Shown here in pieces: positions 8,908-18,231 of a stretch of DNA of 64,000 nt; position 1 is the first letter of the stretch; the number at the start of each line of letters is the position of its first letter. A model generated the notes under the pieces. It searched no databases, was not told where the DNA came from, and worked only from the letters and a program-made list of their open reading frames with translations. The translations under genes were made by a program, and so were the position numbers. The stretch comes from CAVTWY01 sp963738575 (GTDB taxonomy: Bacteria; Pseudomonadota; Gammaproteobacteria; Burkholderiales; Burkholderiaceae_C), in NCBI GenBank assembly GCA_963738575.1, contig CAVTWY010000004.1:186001-250000 (forward strand), in the 5' to 3' direction.

Positions 8908-9564
8908 CTAAGCGCTGCCGAAAGGCGCAAGCACGGCCTTGCGGGCGTGAAAGCCCTCGGCAAGGCCGTGCGGCGCGTTGGCCTCCACGCCACGAATTCG
9001 CGCCAAGGCTTCAAAGGTGCTGCGTGTGAACCATGATTTGCCTGCTTGCGAGGCAAACGCCGACATCAATGCATTGACCTTGAGCGCCAGTTGCTCTGGC
9101 GTGAGCGCGACGTACAGGTTGGGGTTCGCCAAATCGCCCTCCCACTTGACAATTTCATACTCCAGAATGGTGTGACCGCGGAAGTGATTCCACGTCAACT
9201 CCGACAACGTTCGATGGTCTTGGTGCAGGTCACTGCGAGCATGTGTCAACACCAACGCAGGGTCAACGGTTCCCCTCAACAGCCCAATGCGATTCTTGAT
9301 GGACGCCCACTCAGCCGGAAAGAAACCGTCGCTGTGATCAAACACTTGGAGCGAAAAACGTTCGGCACCCAACAGCTGCGTCAAGCAGTTTTTGGACTCG
9401 CTAGCGCGCAACGCATCACCGCTGAACACCCAGCAATGAAAATGCGCGTCGGGCCAGCGCTGTGCCAGGGCGATCAGCGCCCCAGCGCAGCCAATCTCGA
9501 TGTCATCGCAGTGGGCACCAATGCAAACAATCTGAGCCTGAGGCTGAAGCGTTAAGGTAAGCAT
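8908..9564 (-). CDS. PIG-L family deacetylase
   Basis: The 218-residue protein carries the zinc-binding AHCDDIEIG motif (H18, D20-D21), a variant of the usual AHPDDE, and a second site in SDLHQDH (H114, H117). PIG-L/LmbE proteins remove N-acetyl groups from GlcNAc-type sugars. This one probably deacetylates a nucleotide sugar or lipid-linked sugar for the EPS. ATG 9564 lies five bases after the nucleotidyltransferase stop, so the genes are co-transcribed. An upstream TTG (9591) would add nine residues. Replacement of the family Pro by Cys in the first motif is unusual but retains the metal ligands. Confidence 0.85.
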   Translation of the reverse strand: MLTLTLQPQAQIVCIGAHCDDIEIGCAGALIALAQRWPDAHFHCWVFSGDALRASESKNCLTQLLGAERFSLQVFDHSDGFFPAEWASIKNRIGLLRGTVDPALVLTHARSDLHQDHRTLSELTWNHFRGHTILEYEIVKWEGDLANPNLYVALTPEQLALKVNALMSAFASQAGKSWFTRSTFEALARIRGVEANAPHGLAEGFHARKAVLAPFGSA

Positions 9565-9569
9565 GGAAG

Positions 9570-10346
9570 TCAACGGTTCCAGAGTTCCCAAGGGCGCTCA
9601 TCGTGATCGTAGGCTTCGTCAAAAGCCAGCTTGTCTTTGTAGGTGTCCATTGCCTTCCAGAATCCGTGGTGGCGATGGCAGAAAAGCTGCCCTTGCGTGA
9701 TCAACCGCTGAAAAGGTTGTTCGACAAGTTCTTCCCCTGGTTGGATGTGATCAAAAACCGATTGATGCAGCAACATGTACCCGCCGTTGATCCAGATTTC
9801 AGAATCTGACCAGGGCCCGATGCGGGTGGCAACCCCGTCTGCCGCCATGGAAACGCTGTGGTAACTGCCAGGCGATTTGACTGCAACCAAGCTCGCCACT
9901 TTGTTCTTGGCCACGGCTTCGCCAATGTAGGCGTTCAGGTCCAAATCGCTCAATTGATCCGTGTAGTTCGCCAAGAACATGTCCTCGCCTTCCAGCAAGT
10001 GACGTACAGCCACCAAGCGCTCGCCGATGTTGCGGTGCAATCCGGTGTCAACAAAGGTGATGGTCCAGTCAGGCACGTCGGTGCTAGTTTTGAGCCGCTT
10101 GGCCACACCTCGGTCGAGGCGACAGTCTTCGCTGCGCAGGGCGTCATAGGTTAAAAAGTAGTCTTTGATCAAGTCACCCTTGTAGCCCAAACACAGGATG
10201 AACTCGGTATGACCAAAGTGTGCAAAGTGACGCATCAAGTGCCAGATGATCGGGCGGTGCCCAATATGCACCAGTGACTTGGGAATGGTCTCGGAATGCT
10301 CTCGCATCCGCGTGCCCATACCGCCGCAAAACAGCACTACTTTCAT
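9570..10346 (-). CDS. Sugar-1-phosphate nucleotidyltransferase (glucose-1-phosphate cytidylyltransferase-like)
   Basis: The 258-residue product starts MKVVLFCGGMGTRMRE, the nucleotidyltransferase P-loop, followed by IPKSLVHIGHRPIIWHLMR. Length and layout fit RfbF-type glucose-1-phosphate cytidylyltransferases. Later motifs FLANYTDQL and INGGYML also fit. It would activate a sugar as CDP- or dTDP-sugar for EPS building. ATG 10346 follows an AAAGAAGAA ribosome-like sequence; longer in-frame starts add a leader unlike the family. No CDP-glucose dehydratase is in the window, so the nucleotide is uncertain. Confidence 0.82.
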   Translation of the reverse strand: MKVVLFCGGMGTRMREHSETIPKSLVHIGHRPIIWHLMRHFAHFGHTEFILCLGYKGDLIKDYFLTYDALRSEDCRLDRGVAKRLKTSTDVPDWTITFVDTGLHRNIGERLVAVRHLLEGEDMFLANYTDQLSDLDLNAYIGEAVAKNKVASLVAVKSPGSYHSVSMAADGVATRIGPWSDSEIWINGGYMLLHQSVFDHIQPGEELVEQPFQRLITQGQLFCHRHHGFWKAMDTYKDKLAFDEAYDHDERPWELWNR

Positions 10347-10428
10347 GACGGCGCGTTCTTCTTTAGGTTGCGAATGAATTCCCCATGATCCTACTTTTGA
10401 TCGACGAGGGCCATGGAGCGCTGACCAC

Positions 10429-11934
10429 TCATTGCGGGGGCTTGGTGAACCACTTGCCGAATCGCTTTGACGCAATGAGCTTGGCCCGTTCGATCACCGC
10501 TCGTTCAGCGCCAGCTGGGCTCCCCCTGAGCCGCCACAGACTTAATACCAACAACGCATAGAAACAAGCGCCTGCAGCAGAGCCCAGCAGCAGCCACCCG
10601 GACGCTCCCAACCAGCCCATGCTTGGTTCGTGGGCGGGGAGCGCCCACTTCAAAATGACCGATGTCACCAGTGCGCTGACCAGCGGGCACGCAATGGCTT
10701 TCAGAAAAACCCCGGCTTCGATGCCCATGCCGCGTCGAACTTGGTAGAGGTAAACGGGCGTACATAAGATGCTTGTAAGCAGCGCAGCGTAGGCGGCCCC
10801 AATCAAGCCAAACCGACTTGTCAGCATGACCAAAGTCATTGCCAAAACGAGCACATAAGTGGTGTTCGCGACACAAACGCGCAAAGGGAACCCACGCCCC
10901 ATGAGCACGGTACTGATCGAAGCTTGAAACAGCAGCAAAGCCCCATTGAAGGCAAGCACCTGCATCAAAGGAACTGTGTCAAGCCACTTGGGGCCCAGCA
11001 AGACGGGCACCAAAAAAGGCGCCAGGGCAAAGATCAGTGCGGCAGCAGGTAAAGCGAACAACGCCAAGAGCCCAACTGCCGTCCCGTAGGCACTCTTGAC
11101 ATCTTCACCAGGGCCCATCTTTGCAAAGCCAGGCAATAACGCGCGGTTGATCGGTGCACCTATCTCCGTTGACGGCAGGTGTGCAAGCTCGTAGGCGATG
11201 TTGTAGGACCCCAATGGCGCTGCCCCATAGGTTCTGCCAATGTAGAAATCAGACATGCGCTCTTTAAAGAACCCGACAAGACTGTTGAAGAGGATCCAAC
11301 GCGAGAACCGAAACAGCTCTTTGAAGCGTGAACAGATCAAAGTGCGGCCGAAACGAGTGCATCAGGTAGCTGATGACAGCGCCAGCCGACTTGGACAGAA
11401 GGATGCCAATCACAAGTGCCCAATAGCTACGAAGCCAAAAAGCAAGCGGTACCACCGCGCAGAAGCCGATCAGCTTGCGGCTGATCTGAAAACGGAACTC
11501 GCGCTTGAAGTCGAGCTCCTTGCGGAAGGCCACGACACCGATGTTTTCGGCGCCCGCGATCAACGGGCCCAGTGCCAGTGCATAGACGACCCACGCCACC
11601 TCCGGTTTGTCGTAGAAATCGTGCGATGGGGTTGCAGCTGCAACCATCACCAACATCACGGCAAGATTAAGAAGCACGTTGCAGGTCCACGCCGTGTGGT
11701 AGTGCGCCTCGGTCGCGTTGGGGGTTTGAATGATGGCGATGTCGAAGCCGAAAGCGGTGATCAACTCGGCCATGGCAACGAAGGCCATGGCCATGGCAAC
11801 GATGCCAAAGTCCGCCGGACTTAGGACCCGGCAAGAATCAGCGTGCTGATCAAGCCCAGCCCGCGCTCGACCAGCTTGATGAGCACCATCCAGATGGCGC
11901 CAGTGGCCATCTTGCCCTGAACGGATTGCGACAT
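10429..11934 (-). pseudogene. Wzx-type polysaccharide flippase, two compensating frameshifts
   Basis: Translation from ATG 11934 gives a Wzx/polysaccharide-transporter N terminus (GAIWMVLIKLVERGLGL) and then hits TAA at 11821-11823. The family motif LARVLSPADFGIVAMAMAF is restored if one G is added back in the CCCGG run near 11828-11831. The reading then continues in the shifted frame until about 11331. There one extra base (GTGAACAG rather than GTGACAG) must be removed to pass from FRPHFDL into SRFKELFRFSRW, which runs to the stop at 10429. The repaired product is about 500 residues with many membrane helices, as expected for a lipid-linked oligosaccharide flippase. Net frame is restored, so the two indels could be sequencing errors or a true double lesion. 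It is the first gene of the leftward operon. Confidence 0.8.
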
Positions 11935-12438
11935 GCTAGACCTCGCCCTTTTTTCGCAAGCGTGCGTTGATGGGCGTGTACTAGATCCCCATGGTCCACG
12001 TTGTCGCTATTGCGCAGTCTCTGTGCCACTGTTCGGCCGCCGTGCTCGACCCTAGGAACAGCGGTACGAAAATCAAGGTCAGCCTTCCCTTTGCAGATCG
12101 AACGCCACGCCATGCCATCCCTGCATTGTGCAGCCCTTGAGGCGGCGTTCCGAGGCGATTGGGGCAACGTGCTGATAGCTTCGGACAGGCATCGAAGTCT
12201 ACACGGATGCATCTTTTCGTTTGCCTTAGCCCGAGTGCTTGAGTGTCGATCCATGCGTCGTGTCCAGGCTGGACAGGCGGGCGTTTGACATGCGCTGTAA
12301 GCGCTTTAGGGTGGGACTTTTAGACGAATGCCCTGTTACACCCTTAGGAAGCCGTTACCTTCGGCTGAGGTTGATTCCATGAGAATCTAAGCGCAACTCG
12401 CCTCCGCTTTGTTGCATAGGCCAATACAAAGGAAGCCC
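11935..12438. other. Divergent intergenic region between flippase operon and stalked lipoprotein
   Basis: This 504-base region separates the leftward flippase operon from the rightward lipoprotein gene. It holds a sigma-54 promoter match for the flippase (12013-12028). It also holds an inverted pair CTGTTC (12029-12034) and GAACAG (12056-12061) just upstream of that promoter. A TTGACA hexamer at 12285-12290 has no acceptable -10 partner, so no sigma-70 promoter is called for the rightward gene. No protein-coding or RNA gene is seen. Confidence 0.5.
12013..12028 (-). promoter_or_regulatory. Sigma-54 (-24/-12) promoter candidate for flippase operon
   Basis: Read on the minus strand, the element is TGGCACA, four bases, CTGCG. 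The invariant GG and GC are separated by exactly ten bases. The -24 half matches six of seven consensus positions; the -12 half keeps TGC. Predicted transcription would start near 12002, about 68 bases before ATG 11934. PrsR, encoded at 57994-59355, carries the GAFTGA sigma-54 contact and is the obvious candidate activator. Confidence 0.55.
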
Positions 12439-13992
12439 ATGCCTTCGATACGTTCGCGCCGCATGGCGGCCATCCTAGGCCAAATCCTGGTTGTGTCGTC
12501 GATCGCGGCGTGCGGTGGCGGCAAGGAGCCAGCCGCTGTCGTTTCAAGCGTTGCTCCTGCTCCTGCTCCTGCTCCTGCACCAGCACCAGATCCGGCGCCA
12601 ACACCGACTCCAGTTCCAGCGCCAGCCACGGTGCCAGAGCCTGCTCCGTCTCAACCACCAGCTCCCGCTCCGGCTCCGGAGGCACCACCCCCACCCCCAC
12701 CTCTTGCCCCAGCTCCAGCTCCAGCTCCAGCTCCAGCTCCAGCTCCAGCTCCAGCTCCAGCACCGGCACCAGCACCAGCACCAGCACCAGCACCAGCACC
12801 AGCACCAGCACCAGCACCAGCACCAGCACCAGCACCAGCACCAGCACCGGCACCGGCACCAGCACCAGCACCAGCACCAGCACCAGCACCGGCACCGGCA
12901 CCGGCACCGGCACCGGCACCGGCACCAGCACCAGCACCAGCACCAGCACCGGCACCCTTGCCCGCACCCTCTGTCAATTTGAGTGCCGCCCCCGCAACCG
13001 TCGCGAGCGGAAGTTCAACCACGATCAGTTGGTCGAGTACAAACGCGACAACCTGCTCAGCCGGTGGATCATGGAGCGGTACACGACCGACGTCTGGTAG
13101 CGCCAACACGGGCGCGCTGACGGCAGACAGCACTTTCACGCTGACTTGCTCTGGCGCCGGCGGCTCATCCAGCGCATCGTTCACAGTGACCGTCGTTGCG
13201 GCAGGCGGTACCAAGACAGGCCTTGACTTCCCAAGCAATGGCAACGGCAGCGACGCGTTTGTGGCGTTTCAATTCCTCAACCCTCACACCCGCGGTATGC
13301 CGATTTGGGGGCCAGCCAATGCCGGTGCAACGTATGTCTGGAAGGTTCGACCAAGGCAACAAACGGGCTACTACACGACGTTTTTTTGGAGCGACAGCAA
13401 CTCGTTTCTTTGGAAGAGCGGGTCACCCGACACCTACTACGGGGCGCACCCTTACCCCCAGACTGCCTCCGCGCAAGGGACAACCCATTGGTGGGAAATC
13501 GCGAGCGACTTTGGTGGTGACTACGTAAATACGCGCGCTGGGAGTCGAAAAACGGTCGTTAAGGACGTCTGGTACACGCAGGCACTGCGAGTGACGTACA
13601 ACGCCAACGGCACCAAGACCTTGGTGTTCTACACCGCACTTCCGTCGGTGCAACCCGGCGATGTGGTGGAGGCCATCGTCCCGGCAAACTTCGGCAACGT
13701 CAATCCGCCAAGCCCAGCCATTACCTTCGGCGATGCCCCTTGGTACCCTGGATTCCAGCATGAGCGGCTAAGTGGTGTGTTGCGCGGTATCAAAATTTTC
13801 AACAAAGTCATGTCTGAACCGGACATGCTGTCGGAAGCCAGCGCAGACGCGATCGTCACCTCGCAGGGGTTGGCCAACGTTTGGTACATGAATATCAATC
13901 CCACGCCAACCGACATCACCGATAAGTCGGGGCGAGGCAACAACCCTGTTTGGGCTCAGTCGGCCAATCGCGCGACACTTTGGACAGAGTAG
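12439..13992 (+). CDS. Stalked lipoprotein: Ala-Pro linker, Ig-like and ConA/LamG-like domains
   Basis: The 517-residue protein starts at ATG 12439, preceded by AAAGGAAG at good spacing. A signal peptide ends in SIAAC (Cys25 lipidated). Residues about 39-177 are almost only Ala-Pro, with short Pro-Thr and Pro-Glu interruptions near the start. Next comes a small Ig-like domain (SAAPATVASGSSTTISW through SASFTVTVV). The C-terminal domain of about 265 residues is paralogous to the protein at 6914-7945: RQQTGYYTTFFW, YYGAHPYP, TFGDAPWYPG, LRGIKIFN, DKSGRGNNPVW. The architecture suggests an outer-membrane or periplasmic anchor, a rigid extended stalk and a glycan-binding head. A role in holding or sensing the exopolysaccharide is inferred. 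Confidence 0.78.
   Translation: MPSIRSRRMAAILGQILVVSSIAACGGGKEPAAVVSSVAPAPAPAPAPAPDPAPTPTPVPAPATVPEPAPSQPPAPAPAPEAPPPPPPLAPAPAPAPAPAPAPAPAPAPAPAPAPAPAPAPAPAPAPAPAPAPAPAPAPAPAPAPAPAPAPAPAPAPAPAPAPAPAPAPAPAPLPAPSVNLSAAPATVASGSSTTISWSSTNATTCSAGGSWSGTRPTSGSANTGALTADSTFTLTCSGAGGSSSASFTVTVVAAGGTKTGLDFPSNGNGSDAFVAFQFLNPHTRGMPIWGPANAGATYVWKVRPRQQTGYYTTFFWSDSNSFLWKSGSPDTYYGAHPYPQTASAQGTTHWWEIASDFGGDYVNTRAGSRKTVVKDVWYTQALRVTYNANGTKTLVFYTALPSVQPGDVVEAIVPANFGNVNPPSPAITFGDAPWYPGFQHERLSGVLRGIKIFNKVMSEPDMLSEASADAIVTSQGLANVWYMNINPTPTDITDKSGRGNNPVWAQSANRATLWTE
12707..12955 (+). repeat. Hexanucleotide repeat (CCAGCT/CCAGCA/CCGGCA) encoding Ala-Pro
   Basis: About 41 copies of a six-base unit run in blocks (CCAGCT, then CCAGCA interrupted by CCGGCA). 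A looser version starts at about 12551. Each unit adds one Pro-Ala pair, so copy-number change alters stalk length without shifting frame. The reverse strand shows long artificial open frames here because of the repeat. Confidence 0.9.
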
Positions 13993-14175
13993 CCGCTGTG
14001 CCCTGAAAACCCCACGCCTGGCACGTGGTGCGCTGCAACATGACACTTGCTGTGGGTCGCTATGCCATGCCACCGGGACGCGAAGCATTGATCAACGAAG
14101 TACCACCACGCTCGCGTTTGCGATTTAACCCACTGTATTCAACGTGCTGCAAGGTGAGCCCCGGTCGCTGTCGGC

Positions 14176-14814
14176 TCACGAATCGCTGTTGGAGCAAGTT
14201 TTTAGTTCTCTGAGGCATCGGACGATGCAAAACGAGGTCCATAGGCAAATGCCCACCCACTTGAGTCCGTCTTCTACGAAGTAGGTCCAATCGCCTAGAC
14301 GCCACAGCCATTGCTCCAAGACCGTGTCCACGACAACGGACGCCGACAAAGAGACGAGCGAGAGAAGCAAGAGGAGACCATCAGGCCTTAGGAGCATGCG
14401 CCTGTATCGCCAAAGGTAAACAGCGGTGGCGATCGCGAACAGACCATAGACAGCTTTCTCGGGCATCCCCAAATAGATTGGGGCAAGGTACTCGTGAATC
14501 TGAAAAAGATCGTCAAGTCCGAGATACGCAGACAGGAGCCCTGAGTAAATGCAGAGTGCGACACCTTCAGCTTGACCACGAGCGCGAAGGACGATTGCAG
14601 TAAAAAGCCAAACCGTGGTACTCGTCCACCACATCAAGATACCCAGCGATGACAACAGGCCAAAGAGTGGATGGATCTTCGCAATGGAGGCGACGTCTTG
14701 TGTCATGTCAGGAATTTGGACTTTCCAGAGAACGCGCACAACGGCAACCCCGAGCAAGGGTGTCAATGCGATTGCGATCGTCGCCAGTGTTGCGCGATTC
14801 GAAACCATGGTCAT
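14176..14814 (-). CDS. Multi-pass membrane protein of unknown function
   Basis: I do not recognise the family. The 212-residue protein has about six hydrophobic segments, starting with LATIAIALTPLLGVAVVRVLW. Polar residues lie between them in a conserved-looking run LGLDDLFQIHE, which places two Asp, a His and a Glu near the membrane. A short charged C terminus follows. The Asp/His/Glu cluster could be catalytic or metal-binding, but this is speculative. ATG 14814 is preferred over a TTG at 14892; a GAAG stretch precedes it. It is convergent with the stalked lipoprotein gene and stands alone. Confidence 0.6.
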   Translation of the reverse strand: MTMVSNRATLATIAIALTPLLGVAVVRVLWKVQIPDMTQDVASIAKIHPLFGLLSSLGILMWWTSTTVWLFTAIVLRARGQAEGVALCIYSGLLSAYLGLDDLFQIHEYLAPIYLGMPEKAVYGLFAIATAVYLWRYRRMLLRPDGLLLLLSLVSLSASVVVDTVLEQWLWRLGDWTYFVEDGLKWVGICLWTSFCIVRCLRELKTCSNSDS

Positions 14815-15296
14815 TGGGTCATCTTCACAACTTGGCTCCCTATTTATACGCTCCCCAACCGCATACCGACCCGCGATGCAAGCGTTCTGCAAACTACCGC
14901 CCCAAATCAGTTTGGCCTGCAGGTCCTTTCGGCGTCAATGATGGTTACCCTTTGCGAGCAGCAAGTTGGCGTGCAGTCGGAGGGCTGAGGGCCTCAATCC
15001 AGGGGGCCAAAGTTGACGCAACGCAGCAAATCAGTGACACTCAACTTGACGAGTTGGAATACGCACAATGCACAGTTCATCTTGTGACTATCGCGTCATG
15101 ATCGATGTGATTTGGAGCTTTCACGAGGGCGAGGCACTATCAACCAATGACAGGTACAAACACTTCATTTGCTGACGACCTCTGGCACGTATGACCGAAC
15201 ACGCTTTCGCAACAGGTGATTGATGCAAAGGGAAATGCTGTCCCCTTTGAGGCTTCGTCGTCGACGCCGCAGGCTCATGGGCAAGAGTTGTTAAGC
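14815..15296. other. Divergent intergenic region, no gene recognised
   Basis: This 482-base region lies between the membrane-protein gene (leftward) and the TPR-like gene (rightward). It includes a TATTTATA tract near 14840. A perfect TGGCACG at 15184-15190 lacks a matching -12 element. No promoter is called with confidence and no coding or RNA gene is seen. Confidence 0.4.
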
Positions 15297-16043
15297 ATGC
15301 GCTTTTTCAGGCTGTCGTGTCGCAACGGACTAACGTTTCCCCAATTGCTAAGAAACGCGCTGATGGTTTGCCTCATATTGGCCGCCAACGACGTGAACGC
15401 CCAAGTCTCCGCCCAAGCGTGCGGGACGCTTAAGAATGCCTTCGGTCCGTTCGACTACCGTTCTTCACATCACGTCCCAAACCCTGGTGATAACCAGCCT
15501 CACGCTGAAAAACTTGACTTGGTTGAAAGAGCTCACTTCACGGGCGTGGTGGAAATGGGCATTCGGGGGACCACAAGTCGGCTTCCAGGCGGTGATCTCG
15601 ACTACACGCTTCGCGCGATCCCCAATCACCATCGTGCACTGGTAACTGTCATTCGCCTTTGGGAGAAAAGCAGGTTGCCCACGCCCCCCGGTTTTGAGCG
15701 GATCGCAGAGTGCTATTTCGAGCGAGCCCTTCGATTCAGACCCAGTGACGACATTGCACGCATGCTCTACGCATCGTTTTTGATCAAAGGCAGCCGCATT
15801 CCGGAGGCCAAGGAACAACTCGACAACGTGGCTGACCGCACCAAAGAAAACGCCTTGACGCACTACAACCTCGGTATGTTGTACGCCGATGCAAGTCTGT
15901 TTGAGAGCGCAAAGCTGCAGGCTGGTCACGCCTTGTCACTCGGCATGGAGAGACCTGACTTGGTGCGTCGGCTTGAAGCGGCTGGCCATTGGCAGAGCCG
16001 AGATGGCCCCGCCATTGACAAGACTGCCCCGGCCAGCAAGTAG
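15297..16043 (+). CDS. Exported TPR-like protein of unknown function
   Basis: The 248-residue protein begins with a signal peptide (hydrophobic NALMVCLILAANDVNAQ, cleavage probably after NAQ). The mature part opens with CGTLKNAFGPFDYR, then a YTLRAIPNHHRAL segment. A helical region follows with two tetratricopeptide-like repeats (ARMLYASFLIKGSRIPEAKE and NALTHYNLGMLYADASLFE). Related proteins occur in Burkholderiales EPS clusters, sometimes mislabelled as ABC transporter permeases. No membrane transport domain is present. A periplasmic scaffold or chaperone role is likely but unproven. ATG 15297 was chosen because it places the signal peptide near the N terminus; a GTG at 15216 would add 27 residues. 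Confidence 0.65.
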   Translation: MRFFRLSCRNGLTFPQLLRNALMVCLILAANDVNAQVSAQACGTLKNAFGPFDYRSSHHVPNPGDNQPHAEKLDLVERAHFTGVVEMGIRGTTSRLPGGDLDYTLRAIPNHHRALVTVIRLWEKSRLPTPPGFERIAECYFERALRFRPSDDIARMLYASFLIKGSRIPEAKEQLDNVADRTKENALTHYNLGMLYADASLFESAKLQAGHALSLGMERPDLVRRLEAAGHWQSRDGPAIDKTAPASK

Positions 16044-16394
16044 CGTCTCGGTTCTAAGCAAAAGCTTCCCACCGTGGAAATTTAGGGGCGTCGATGCCAC
16101 AATCGGCTCTCTGAAGTGTTTCGGCATGTTCCCAGCGCGGCAGGCCCGAGTCCCTGCGCGCGCGCGACAAAGTCAACATGCTGACACTGCTTCGTCGACT
16201 GCGAGACAACGGCAATGGCCAAGAGCGCGGAATATGCCGCAGAAAGCCGTTCATGCACCGATGCATTGAGTTGCAAGAGGCGTGATCCGGTTTCGCGCGA
16301 GCTCAAATCTCGTTACAGCGGTCTTTGTCGGCACGTGCACGATGTCGTAGTGCGTCCGATTTTGGCGCTACAGCGATAGAGTTGGGGACCAAAG
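16044..16394. other. Intergenic region, nothing recognised
   Basis: This 351-base stretch lies between two rightward genes. No convincing open frame, RNA gene, terminator hairpin or promoter was found. A GTTACA sequence at 16313-16318 is also seen in other leaders of this locus, but its significance is unknown. Confidence 0.35.
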
Positions 16395-17771
<1,377 letters not shown>

Positions 17772-18231
17772 GCATCCCCCCCCCAAGTTTCAAGTTCCCC
17801 GCATGCAACAACAAGGCGGGAGCAAGACTGGGTAAGCGGCATCAACACGTGGGACGCGAGCGCGATAGTCCAAGAGCAGCCAAAAGCGCCCGGCAGTGAG
17901 CACCGTGTAAGTAGCACTGAAACCCACCTTGTGGCGGCAAAATCGTTTGCTCGACCGACGCGCTTGCCACCCCTCAACAGGGTGGTCCAATAAGGTCGAT
18001 GGTCACTTGTGTCTCTGCACCACCGACCGATGTCAACCAATCAGTGTCAGCAAGGGTAAATTGAAAACTGGCGAAAAAAGAAGGGCCTCTGACTGCACCG
18101 TCCTTCGTTGCTAGGGCCGTTCGGCACTATTTGACAAAGGGATTGTTAGATGCGCATGTAACCTGAATAATCCCGCATTGGCCGTGATTGCCAGTTTTGA
18201 TGATCTCTTCCGTTTGACACCTAAGCCCAAC
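17772..18231. other. Intergenic region upstream of Gtr-like operon
   Basis: This 460-base region between two rightward genes starts with a nine-C run at 17776-17784. A perfect -35 hexamer TTGACA lies at 18131-18136, about 96 bases before the GT39-like start, but the expected -10 position (around 18154-18160, GCATGTA) is poor. It remains only a weak promoter candidate. No gene is recognised. Confidence 0.35.

Noticed and set aside
11850..12254. Independent gene upstream of the flippase
   Set aside because: The open frame is out of frame with the flippase N terminus, lacks motifs and covers the sigma-54 promoter.
12285..12310. Sigma-70 promoter for the stalked lipoprotein
   Set aside because: TTGACA is perfect, but no -10 hexamer with more than two or three matching bases follows at 16-18 bases.
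12551..12955. CRISPR or other non-coding tandem array
   Set aside because: Units are six bases, in frame and inside a lipoprotein gene.
12344..13244. Long reverse-strand open frames rich in Leu-Val or Gly-Ala opposite the Ala-Pro stalk
   Set aside because: They exist only because the hexanucleotide repeat has no stop codon in several frames; no start signal, family motif or composition of a real protein.
15184..15201. Sigma-54 promoter with perfect TGGCACG
   Set aside because: At the required spacing the -12 region reads ACCGA rather than TTGCA, so only half the element is present.
15297..16043. ABC transporter permease
   Set aside because: Only one N-terminal hydrophobic segment (signal peptide) is present and the rest is TPR-like helices.
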